Below are positions 10,621 through 17,841 of a stretch of 64,000 nucleotides of DNA, piece by piece. The stretch comes from Desulfitobacterium_A sp035539115 (GTDB lineage: Bacteria; Bacillota; Desulfitobacteriia; Desulfitobacteriales; Desulfitobacteriaceae). The stretch covers positions 25,301-89,300 of the forward strand of contig NZ_DATLJA010000036.1 of NCBI RefSeq assembly GCF_035539115.1. The letters run 5' to 3'. Each line of letters opens with the position of its first letter. Positions within the stretch are counted from its first letter, which is position 1. A model generated the notes under the pieces. The model ran no database searches and was not told where the DNA came from. It saw only the letters and a program-made list of their open reading frames with translations. A program made the translations under genes and the position numbers.

Positions 10621-10670
10621 AAATGACAGAAATAGAACCTCTGATTACAGAGGTTCTATTTCTGTCATTT
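10621..10670. repeat. Perfect 23-bp inverted repeat (4-nt loop)
   Basis: Arms 10621-10643 and 10648-10670 are fully complementary around ATTA, giving a 50-nt hairpin between the ftsK start (10556) and the stop of the preceding gene (10683). Transcribed from the minus strand it lies just after the YdjM-like stop codon and could terminate or insulate, but no T run follows on either strand. The stem is much longer than the other hairpins in the window (about 6-16 bp). Confidence 0.8.
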
Positions 10671-10682
10671 AAGGATTTCCGG

Positions 10683-11645
10683 TTAATATTCAAGAACAAT
10701 TCCCTGTGAATTCCTTCTTTTAAAGGAATAGAACGTTTCTTCAGCAATTTGACCATCAGGAAGCATAAGAACCTCACCAGTATAGAGAAAGTCTTCCTTA
10801 TCCCAATAACGAAGATCAAGAAACTCAACTTTGAGTTGATTCTCTTCCTCAAGAAGGAGAACGTGGCAATACGGTGTAAATTGGTTAAAAATCTCTGCTA
10901 ATCCGCCCTCCATTGCGTTGACAATCGAAGGATCATTCTGGTCGCAGCGCGGTAATCTCTTAATAATCTGGAATTTTTCTCCTAGCACCTTACCAAATCT
11001 TACTTCTGTTTCTTCAAAGAGTAAAAAGGACCAGTTAAACGGTCGATACATAGCCGGTAAAACTTTGATCTGTTTTTTATCAATAATTTGATATCTCTGC
11101 ATAAGCTTCTTTCGAGTCTTTTGCCGACCCGTTTGCCGATAGAAAAGATAACCTGAACTTAAGATTAGTGCGGCCACTGTCGATTCTTTGGCAACAGTAG
11201 GATAGATAATCGACCCAACAAGAGAAAATAAGAAAAGTCCAAAAACAACCGGATCGGTAACGATTATCATATCAACCGTCAGTTTTTTTCGATAGAAAGG
11301 CCAAAGTAACTCTGCTCCATAAGAGTTTAATACATCACTCAAGCCATGAGATAGCGTTCCAATCAAGGTCCAGAAGACAATGGTTCCCCAGGAGGCCATG
11401 GGGAGAAATGCATAGATAAGACTTCCTAGTCCCAGAGCCATTGCACCTAAAGCCAATAGAGAATGACTTACTCCTCGATGTTTCATCAAATAGTTTAGTC
11501 TTCCCTTAAAGTAAGTGATAATATCTAAGTCGGGCAACATTGCACCCATAGTACACCCTAAAAATACAGGATCATTAATCTGTATCGGATGCCCGGATAA
11601 GGTGCTAAGAGCTGCTCCAATCAAGCCATGCGTTATTGGATCCGT
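10683..11645 (-). CDS. YdjM-like membrane-bound metal-dependent hydrolase, probable ACG start
   Basis: Integral membrane protein of the YdjM/DUF457 family of putative metal-dependent hydrolases. It has the family's N-terminal HGLIGAALS, a conserved MLPDLDII and HRGVSHSLL (His/Asp metal-ligand candidates), four or five membrane helices in the first ~160 residues and a soluble C-terminal domain. The first standard start in frame is TTG at 11624, but that has no ribosome site and would remove the family-typical opening D-P-I-T-H-G. Those codons are present in frame just upstream, preceded by ACG at 11645, with GGAGG 9 nt before the ACG. I therefore place the start at 11645, as an ACG start or an ATG damaged by one substitution or read error. 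An out-of-frame ATG at the ribosome site would give only a 17-residue peptide. A 23-bp palindrome follows the gene. Confidence 0.8.
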   Translation of the reverse strand, partial: TDPITHGLIGAALSTLSGHPIQINDPVFLGCTMGAMLPDLDIITYFKGRLNYLMKHRGVSHSLLALGAMALGLGSLIYAFLPMASWGTIVFWTLIGTLSHGLSDVLNSYGAELLWPFYRKKLTVDMIIVTDPVVFGLFLFSLVGSIIYPTVAKESTVAALILSSGYLFYRQTGRQKTRKKLMQRYQIIDKKQIKVLPAMYRPFNWSFLLFEETEVRFGKVLGEKFQIIKRLPRCDQNDPSIVNAMEGGLAEIFNQFTPYCHVLLLEEENQLKVEFLDLRYWDKEDFLYTGEVLMLPDGQIAEETFYSFKRRNSQGIVLEY

Positions 11646-11740
11646 ACTTCATCACCTCCATGATAAATGGAACAACCGAACTTATTATAACACATTAGTT
11701 CTTTCGTTGTTTGCTTTATTTCTATCTGTTAATTTCTTGC

Positions 11741-11776
11741 AAAAAAGCTCAACCTCGGAATCAGGCTGAGCTTTTT
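11741..11776 (-). terminator. Terminator of the BON-domain gene
   Basis: Stem AAAAGCTCA-a-CCT / AGG-c-TGAGCTTTTT with a 7-nt loop, a few bases past the stop codon at 11780, with T tract on the minus strand. Confidence 0.85.
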
Positions 11777-11779
11777 CCC

Positions 11780-12667
11780 TTACTTAATACTATGAGCCGC
11801 TACTTTTATGGAACTGTTTATCCCATGGATCCCGGAAACGTGATGAATCATCGATTCGGCCCAGCGACGATCTTCATCTGAATAAACTTCTCCGCTAAAA
11901 AAAGCGATACCCTCTTGAACAAAAGCTCGGACGTGCTGACTCGTTATTCCATGTTGGCCTAGTTTTCTCACCAATTGCTCCGTCATATGTAAATCCTCAC
12001 CCTGAGAACGATGACGAGCAAAGATTTCGCTCACAACTGCTTTCACCCCAGGAACCTGGTAAGCCGTCTCGACCGCCCATTCAATCGCTTCTTGGGTATC
12101 AACCATCCCGGTAATTGTAATCAATCCATTACGGGCTGTTGTTTTGATTTCTTGGGCATCGACCCAAGGTGAGGCTACAAAAGCATTCTCTACCCGATTC
12201 ACCAAAGTTGCATCATCAACCGCCTTTTCCAGGAATTGAATCTCGCTCCGTATCTCCTTGACTCCCCTGACCTGGGAAGCAATCCTTTTGGCTAACCGTT
12301 CTGTGCTTTGAGTTTCAACATGACCCAATAATGTTACAATTCCCTGACTGACCCGGCAACCAAGGTGTGTAATGTCCTCATAATTTGCCTGAGTAAATCT
12401 CTCGGTAACCTGCTTCTCGATATCTTTATCAGTAATATTGCCATCGTTAGCAACGGTTAAGGAATTATCAAGTTCCCTGACTCCATCAACCCGACTAATC
12501 CGCTGCCCCATAAAATCTTTTTCGGCTAAGGCATCTACCGTTCCCCAAAGAGTAACTTTATCCCCCTTTACTTCAACATGTATGCCTTGGCCGCTTTCTC
12601 CAAAGTGAGTCTGAATTAATTGTTTTATGTCTTGGAAAACTTCCTTTTCCGATCGGAATTTTTGCAT
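11780..12667 (-). CDS. Protein with four tandem BON domains
   Basis: Four BON repeats of about 65-70 residues each (roughly 5-70, 78-145, 150-215, 220-290). Each has the V(K)VTL.G.V pattern and a conserved glycine before a G-V/I-H/K motif. BON domains occur in OsmY-like stress proteins and are thought to bind lipid or other ligands. There is no signal peptide or membrane helix, so the protein is predicted cytosolic. The ATG at 12667 is chosen because GGAGGG lies 6 nt upstream; a longer TTG version would contain its own ribosome site. It sits between YdjM-like and PHP genes on the same strand, with its own terminator. The role is unknown; a stress or envelope link is inference from the family. 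Confidence 0.85.
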   Translation of the reverse strand: MQKFRSEKEVFQDIKQLIQTHFGESGQGIHVEVKGDKVTLWGTVDALAEKDFMGQRISRVDGVRELDNSLTVANDGNITDKDIEKQVTERFTQANYEDITHLGCRVSQGIVTLLGHVETQSTERLAKRIASQVRGVKEIRSEIQFLEKAVDDATLVNRVENAFVASPWVDAQEIKTTARNGLITITGMVDTQEAIEWAVETAYQVPGVKAVVSEIFARHRSQGEDLHMTEQLVRKLGQHGITSQHVRAFVQEGIAFFSGEVYSDEDRRWAESMIHHVSGIHGINSSIKVAAHSIK

Positions 12668-12705
12668 ATTCGTCCCTCCAGTCAAAAACTGAATTTAGTT
12701 TTTCT

Positions 12706-13545
12706 CTAGATGGCTGATTTTATCCCTTTTTCAAGATTTTCAAGACATTGGAGAGGGACATCGATTTGACCTAAAGTCACCCGACTAAAAGATCCATGAA
12801 AATCGCTCCCACCCGTAATTAGAATAGCTTTTTCTCGCCCTAAGGCTTCAAATTCTGTAATGAGAGTTTCCCGATTTTCCCAGTACCCATAATAAACTTC
12901 TAAGCCAATCGGACGTTGGGACAGAAGCTGATAAACAAGTTTAGGATCTTTAAGTAAACCTGGATGGGCGAGAACAGGTATTCCGCCACAAGCATAAATC
13001 AAATCAACTGCTTCTGTAAAATCATGTCCCAAAAAAGGTAGATAGGCAGCTCCACCAGGTTGAAAAAAGCTGGAGATCAACGGCCAGGGCACTTCTTCAG
13101 GTTTAGTATAATGATTATGAAGTGCGTGCATAATGTGCCCTTTACTGACAGTACCTTCTGGATTGGCAACTTCTTCTACCTCACTCCACTTTAAAGACAA
13201 GCCCTCCTGTTGCAAACGCTTCACCATATCATACGCTAAGGCTGTCCGTTGAAGCCGTAATTCCTTTAACCGATCCTGGAGCTGTGGATGGGTTAGGCAA
13301 GAATCATCAAAGTAACCGAGCAGGTGTACTTCACGTCCTTGATAAGCCGTAACCAGTTCGACCCCAGGAATAACTTTTAACTTAAATAAATCCTTGTAGT
13401 TCCGAGCTAATGCTATTCCATGTGTCGTTTCATGATCCGTCAGTGAGAGAGCTTGTATCCCACGTTCCGACGCCAGATTCAGTACTTCATAAACAGAAAG
13501 CGCCCCATCAGACTCCTCGGTATGGACATGCATATCAATGGACAC
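12706..13545 (-). CDS. PHP-domain phosphoesterase (TrpH/YciV-like)
   Basis: PHP-superfamily metal-dependent phosphoesterase of about 279 residues. Motif 1 is DMHVHTEESDG near the N-terminus, then SLTDHET, GVELVT, a central insertion, PVLAHPG near residue 200 and GGSDFHG near the C-terminus; together these supply the usual His/Asp metal ligands. Relatives include E. coli YciV/RNase AM, which removes nucleotides from RNA 5' ends or acts on 3',5'-bisphosphates; the exact substrate here cannot be read. GTG at 13545 is preferred over the TTG at 13563 because a GGGGAGGGG ribosome site lies 7 nt before it. The gene is 38 bp upstream of the BON gene and probably co-transcribed with it. Confidence 0.88.
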   Translation of the reverse strand: MSIDMHVHTEESDGALSVYEVLNLASERGIQALSLTDHETTHGIALARNYKDLFKLKVIPGVELVTAYQGREVHLLGYFDDSCLTHPQLQDRLKELRLQRTALAYDMVKRLQQEGLSLKWSEVEEVANPEGTVSKGHIMHALHNHYTKPEEVPWPLISSFFQPGGAAYLPFLGHDFTEAVDLIYACGGIPVLAHPGLLKDPKLVYQLLSQRPIGLEVYYGYWENRETLITEFEALGREKAILITGGSDFHGSFSRVTLGQIDVPLQCLENLEKGIKSAI

Positions 13546-13612
13546 TAAGCTTCCCCTCCCCAACTTTCGTTTTCTATTTTAACACAATATTAAGCCTATT
13601 CTTCCTTTTCCC

Positions 13613-13639
13613 ATAAAATCCCTTTAGAAGGGATTTTAT
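13613..13639. repeat. Perfect 12-bp inverted repeat between PHP gene and tRNA-Trp
   Basis: Arms ATAAAATCCCTT and AAGGGATTTTAT around a TAG loop, between two divergent transcription units. It has no T tract on either strand, so it is an operator or weak hairpin candidate rather than a clear terminator. Confidence 0.6.
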
Positions 13640-13657
13640 AAAAACCTCTAGATATCA

Positions 13658-13686
13658 TTGACATAATAATATTACTCGAGTATAAT
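13658..13686 (+). promoter_or_regulatory. Consensus sigma-A promoter of tRNA-Trp
   Basis: Exact TTGACA (13658-13663), 17-bp spacer, exact TATAAT (13681-13686), about 31 bp before the tRNA gene. This is a full-consensus promoter, as expected for a stable RNA. Confidence 0.9.
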
Positions 13687-13717
13687 TTTCAATGTCGCTA
13701 TTTTGTTTTTAACCCTT

Positions 13718-13791
13718 AGGGGATTAGTTTAATGGTAGAACAGCGGTCTCCAAAACCGCTGATGGGGGTTCGACTCCCTCATCCCCTGCCA
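13718..13791 (+). tRNA. tRNA-Trp (anticodon CCA)
   Basis: Cloverleaf: acceptor AGGGGAT/ATCCCCT, D-arm with TAGTTTAATGGTAGAA, anticodon stem GCGGT/ACCGC enclosing CTCCAAA (anticodon CCA), T-arm GGGGGTTCGACTCCC with one mismatch-tolerant edge, discriminator G and an encoded CCA end. It stands alone with its own promoter and terminator. Confidence 0.97.
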
Positions 13792-13823
13792 ACCTTACTT
13801 TAATACTGTCATATTAATGGTTT

Positions 13824-13856
13824 TAACGATTTAATTCTTCGTTAGAGCCTTTTTTG
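13824..13856 (+). terminator. Terminator after tRNA-Trp
   Basis: TAACGA / TCGTTA 6-bp stem followed by GAGCC and a T6 tract on the plus strand, 33 bp after the tRNA. Confidence 0.6.
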
Positions 13857-13950
13857 TTTTGGTCTAAAATGTACTGACCCGCTAATTTGTGTCTGCTTCT
13901 ACTCAAAACATGAAAGGTATTGTTTCAATGCTTTGATTATCACTCTTCAT

Positions 13951-14397
13951 TTATGCCTGTTTTATTGCCACCTTAATAAGGCAGATTAAACATTGTGTAA
14001 AAGCGAGGTCATCTTCGTCCGTACGCTTTTTGGGTCCCTTAGTCCTCCCGCCAGAGCGTCTAAACTTTGCTTTCAGTTCCCGTTCTTCGAGCAGAAAATC
14101 GATCGTCTCGGTTCGATACTCTTGACCTTTCGGCCCCATCGCATAGGCACCTTTAGCTAAAACCATGCCCGCAAGCCCAAAATCCTGGGTTATAACTATA
14201 TCTCCAGCTTTCGTGACATTTAGAATCTTCAGGTCAGCTTCTTGCGAATTATCTCCAACGGTAATGTGGTACTCGGAAAGAATATGGTGATTAAAATTAG
14301 CAACCGTCCATACTTCAAAATGATACTGATGGCCGAGTTTAAAACAGATTTCTAGTGCCGAATGGGGGCAAGCGTCTGCATCCACTAAAATCTTCAT
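13951..14397 (-). CDS. YaiI/YqxD family protein (DUF188)
   Basis: Small PIN-like protein of the YaiI/YqxD family, opening with KILVDADACP. It has a central D(I)VITQDFGLA motif and a basic C-terminal segment (FRRSGGRTKGPKKRTDEDD), the family signature. Conserved Asp residues suggest a metal site, but no enzymatic activity is established for the family. The start is ATG at 14397; a GTG 3 bp upstream is equally possible, with AGGGG 6-9 nt before. It runs in the same direction as the small basic protein and the ABC-F gene further upstream. Confidence 0.9.
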   Translation of the reverse strand: MKILVDADACPHSALEICFKLGHQYHFEVWTVANFNHHILSEYHITVGDNSQEADLKILNVTKAGDIVITQDFGLAGMVLAKGAYAMGPKGQEYRTETIDFLLEERELKAKFRRSGGRTKGPKKRTDEDDLAFTQCLICLIKVAIKQA

Positions 14398-14415
14398 CAC
14401 GTAAGTCCCCTTTCT

Positions 14416-14568
14416 TTACTTATCAAACATACCGCCTTGTTTAAAGCGTTTAATCCCTTTGCGCCTTTCTCCGATCTTTTTCGTATGCTTCTGGGGCATG
14501 CCTTGTTGGGCACTTTTTTTCTGTTTTTCAGCAATGATCTTTTTCATTTGTTTAATCATATCATCCAT
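14416..14568 (-). CDS. Small basic hypothetical protein, 50 aa
   Basis: Fifty-residue ORF, very rich in Lys/Gln/Met: an amphipathic N-terminal half (MIKQMKKIIAEKQKK), then QKHTKKIGERRKGIKRFKQGG and an FDK end. ATG 14568 has GGAG 9 nt upstream; an in-frame ATG 5 codons earlier is less likely. The stop is 19 bp before the YaiI-family start and in the same direction, so the two are probably one transcript. I do not recognise the family. The charge pattern suggests RNA or ribosome contact, which is only an inference. Confidence 0.6.
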   Translation of the reverse strand: MDDMIKQMKKIIAEKQKKSAQQGMPQKHTKKIGERRKGIKRFKQGGMFDK

Positions 14569-14658
14569 TTTTTTGTTCTCCATTCTTTTTTCTATTATTT
14601 AAAATAATCTATTTAGCGAAATAGCATATTTCTTACTTTCTTACTTACTTTGGATAAC

Positions 14659-16587
14659 TTAGCTCTTGTCTTGAGCAATTTTCTCGGCCAGCTCATTTAA
14701 AAATGCCCAGCGTTCCATAAATTCTTCAAGTTTCTGTTCCACGGCATGCTGTTGATTGACAAGCTCGTTTAGCTTTCCATAATCACTGCCTGCTGTATTC
14801 ATTTCTTGATTAACCTTGGCCAGCTCTTCTTCCTTTTGGGCAATTAAATTATCAATCTGTTCAAATTCGCGCTGTTCCTTAAAGGTCATCTTTAGGGGGC
14901 GTTCCTTTTGCTGTCTCTGTTTTGAATCCTCGGGCGAACGGTTTTCTCGGTGAGCGAGTTCAAGCTCAGGTGTATTAGTGCGTTCTGCTTTCGCTGCCTG
15001 ATCCTGATAATCAGAGTAGTTTCCCACATAGGATCGAATCTTGCCCTGCTCTTCAAAGGCAAAGATTTTCTGGGCAACCCGATCAAGGAAGTAGCGATCA
15101 TGTGAAACGCTCATGACCGCTCCAGGGAAATCTTCAAGATACTCTTCCAGAACTCGTAACGTCTGAATGTCTAAATCGTTCGTCGGTTCATCTAAGAAAA
15201 GGACATTCGGAGCACCCATGAGGATGTGGAGAAGATAGAGTCTCCTTTTTTCTCCTCCCGAAAGTTTTCCAATATGAGCCCACTGGAGTTCAGGCGGAAA
15301 AAGAAAACGTTCCAGCATCTGTGAAGCCGTAATTGTCCCACCATCTACCGTTGGCAGTACTTCTGCTATTTCCTTAAGATAGTCGATCACGCGTTGGTTG
15401 GGATTCATCTCGGTGTTTTCCTGAGCAAAGTAACCGATCTTAACGGTCGGACCCCATTCAATTTCTCCTCGAATTGGCTGAAGCCGCCCCGCCAAGAGGT
15501 TTAGCAATGTGGATTTTCCCATCCCATTCGGTCCGATGATTCCCACACGATCATTCCTGGCAAGAATATAACTGAAATCCTCAATCACAGTTCCTCGGTC
15601 AGGAAATTCGTAGTGGAGATGACTGCACTCCAAAACCTTTTTCCCTAAACGACTCGCCCCAGCTGAAATATCCACCGTTCCTGTCACTCCTGTTGGCTTA
15701 TCAGCAACCAACCCATCAAAGCGCTCAATCCGTGCTCTTTGCTTCGTTGACCTACCCTGGGCTCCCCTTCTAATCCAGGCCAATTCGTTACGAATCCGGT
15801 TTTGTCGTTTCTGTTCCGAGGCCTCTTCTTGCTCCTCACGCTCGCTTTTCAGCTCCAAATAGCGGGTATAGTTGCCTGGATAGGGATAAAGTTTGCCCTG
15901 GTCGAGTTCGAAAATTTTATTGACCACACGATCGAGAAAATAACGATCATGCGTAATCATCAGCAGAGCGCCTTTACGATTATTTAAGTATTGTTCCAAC
16001 CAATCGACCGTAGCGTTATCAATATGGTTAGTTGGCTCATCAAGAATCAGAAGGTCAGAAGGATTGATTAACGCGCTCGCTAAAGCAACCCGTTTGCGTT
16101 GGCCGCCAGATAAATTGCCCATAGGTGTTTCGAATTCCGTAATTCCGAGCTTCGTCAGAACCGTTTTTGCTTCGCTCTCCAGTTGCCAGGCATTTTGCTC
16201 ATCCATCTTCTGCCCCAAGTCCAGGAGCCTATTTTGATAGGCTGGATTTTGCGGATCTCGGTTCAGTTTTTCAAGGGTCCGCTCGTAGTCCCTTAACAGC
16301 TGCATGAAGGAGGAGTTACCACGAAAAACCTGCTCTAACACGGTCGCTTGTTCTTCGAACTCAGGATCTTGAGGTAGATACTCTAGCGATACGTCATTTT
16401 TCTTACTAATTTGACCTTCTTCCGGGCTTTCAATTCCCGCTAATATTTTCAGAAGTGTGGATTTTCCAATCCCGTTGACACCAATGATTCCGATTTTTTC
16501 TTTATCTTGAATGCCAAAGGATATATTGGCAAAAAGAACCTTCGTCCCATAACTTTTCGTCAAGTTTTCCGCAGTTAAAAGATTCAT
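14659..16587 (-). CDS. uup: ABC-F family ATPase, Uup-like
   Basis: Soluble protein with two ABC ATPase domains and no membrane helices. Walker A sites are GVNGIGKS (36-43) and GPNGMGKS (about 352-359); signatures are LSGGQRKR and LSGGEKRR; both Walker B/H-loop regions are intact. Between the domains lies the ABC-F linker (RGAQGRSTKQRARIERF). The C-terminal ~90 residues form a Lys/Glu/Gln coiled coil (FKEQREFEQIDNLIAQKEE...), typical of the Uup subgroup. ABC-F proteins act on the ribosome E site and relieve stalled translation or influence ribosome assembly. ATG 16587 is preceded by AAGGAGA at 9 nt. Uup rather than EttA is chosen because of the C-terminal coiled coil. Confidence 0.9.
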   Translation of the reverse strand: MNLLTAENLTKSYGTKVLFANISFGIQDKEKIGIIGVNGIGKSTLLKILAGIESPEEGQISKKNDVSLEYLPQDPEFEEQATVLEQVFRGNSSFMQLLRDYERTLEKLNRDPQNPAYQNRLLDLGQKMDEQNAWQLESEAKTVLTKLGITEFETPMGNLSGGQRKRVALASALINPSDLLILDEPTNHIDNATVDWLEQYLNNRKGALLMITHDRYFLDRVVNKIFELDQGKLYPYPGNYTRYLELKSEREEQEEASEQKRQNRIRNELAWIRRGAQGRSTKQRARIERFDGLVADKPTGVTGTVDISAGASRLGKKVLECSHLHYEFPDRGTVIEDFSYILARNDRVGIIGPNGMGKSTLLNLLAGRLQPIRGEIEWGPTVKIGYFAQENTEMNPNQRVIDYLKEIAEVLPTVDGGTITASQMLERFLFPPELQWAHIGKLSGGEKRRLYLLHILMGAPNVLFLDEPTNDLDIQTLRVLEEYLEDFPGAVMSVSHDRYFLDRVAQKIFAFEEQGKIRSYVGNYSDYQDQAAKAERTNTPELELAHRENRSPEDSKQRQQKERPLKMTFKEQREFEQIDNLIAQKEEELAKVNQEMNTAGSDYGKLNELVNQQHAVEQKLEEFMERWAFLNELAEKIAQDKS

Positions 16588-16721
16588 AACTCTGCTTCTC
16601 CTTGTCCCTTTTCTTTACTAAACTCTTATTATATCATATATTATCAATTCAAGAGCAGATATCCACCTCTCATCTTAAACCTGCGTATTTTATTCCAGAT
16701 TATTTTAGCCTAATATTCCCT

Positions 16722-16750
16722 TTGGTAAGGCTGTCTAAAAATGATAGAAT
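16722..16750 (+). promoter_or_regulatory. Candidate sigma-A promoter for the membrane peptidase
   Basis: TTGGTA, 17-bp spacer, TAGAAT, 63 bp before the ATG of the HExxH peptidase. Two matches are imperfect, so this is a moderate call. Confidence 0.4.
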
Positions 16751-16813
16751 TAATCTGAGCTTGTAATCTCGTACTAATATTTCAATCATCCAAAAGAACT
16801 GAGGGTAAAATTC

Positions 16814-17839
16814 ATGAAAAAAATCATCGCTCTTTTGCTTTTATATTTAATTGCCTACACTTATTCACCCCAAGTTCAAACCGGGATGAAGACACTTTTT
16901 CAAAGTGAGCCTGTTCAGCAGACCGTAACTAAGGTCGAAAATTATATTGCCACTCAGGGTTGGGACCAAGTCTGGCAAAATACATTGGGAACCATACTCC
17001 AAGTCGTCTCCGGTATAAGTAGTGATAATCCTACCCTAGAAAAATCAATGCGGCTTCTTGAGAAGCATCTTCAGATTCAACTTAACTCGTTACCCTCCGT
17101 TAATCCTTCGTCCTTAAAAGAACAGGTATCACCAAAGCTTACCCTCTACGCAGGAGATACAGGGGTAACGGTCGACACACTAAAATCAGCAAGTTCGCTG
17201 ATCACGACCTACTCGCTACCGATTATCCAAAACAGCATTAATCTTAACCCGAATCGGCTTACAGAAATCGTTTTCTACTCCAATCCACAAATGTACGGCG
17301 ACGCACTTCTTCGTGCCGGGATCTCCACACAAGAAATCTCGGCCATCGTGAGTCAGACCGGAGGAATTACGGTAAACTCTTCAATTTGGATTCCCTTATT
17401 CAACCTTCAAGGAAAAGCTGACCTCGCCAATGTTCTTACCCATGAGCTCACCCATGTTGCGTTCAACCAAGCCGGGATTGGTGCCCAACTTCCCCTTTGG
17501 TTCAATGAAGGAACATGCTGGCATAATGGCCTTGCCGCCCAGCAAAAAATAAGCCCCGCTCAAACCAAACTGGAGATCAAAGCCCTTACTACAAGTCTTA
17601 AAAAGACTGCGCAAAGCGGAGGACTTTTACCGTTGAGTAAAATCGATCAAGGACTTCTTTCCGCGCCATATAATGTGGAATTTCAAGGGTATCTAGCCAC
17701 AGAGCATTTGATTTCGCAACATGGCCTCGATCATCTACAGGCGTTCTTGAATCAAGTACAACTGTATGGAGTACAGCAAAGTTTTTTACAGAATTTTGGT
17801 CAAACACTAAGCGACTTTGAAAATGGATTCAAGATTTAA
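16814..17839 (+). CDS. Membrane-anchored zinc metallopeptidase-like protein (peptidase MA type)
   Basis: 341 residues. An N-terminal uncleaved signal/anchor (residues 3-19) places the rest outside the membrane. A gluzincin motif HELTH occurs near residue 211, followed ~22 residues later by WFNEGTCW, where the Glu would be the third zinc ligand; this arrangement is that of the peptidase MA-like family. No substrate is known. A weak ribosome site (GAGGG, about 8 nt) precedes ATG 16814. The gene is convergent with the downstream GGDEF/EAL gene, with only 2 bp between stop codons and no visible terminator, so the transcripts may overlap. Confidence 0.85.
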   Translation: MKKIIALLLLYLIAYTYSPQVQTGMKTLFQSEPVQQTVTKVENYIATQGWDQVWQNTLGTILQVVSGISSDNPTLEKSMRLLEKHLQIQLNSLPSVNPSSLKEQVSPKLTLYAGDTGVTVDTLKSASSLITTYSLPIIQNSINLNPNRLTEIVFYSNPQMYGDALLRAGISTQEISAIVSQTGGITVNSSIWIPLFNLQGKADLANVLTHELTHVAFNQAGIGAQLPLWFNEGTCWHNGLAAQQKISPAQTKLEIKALTTSLKKTAQSGGLLPLSKIDQGLLSAPYNVEFQGYLATEHLISQHGLDHLQAFLNQVQLYGVQQSFLQNFGQTLSDFENGFKI

Positions 17840-17841
17840 GT

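Noticed and set aside
10619..10852. Minus-strand 77-residue frame over the end of the YdjM-like gene
   Set aside because: Overlaps the true C-terminus in another frame and includes the palindrome; no ribosome site.
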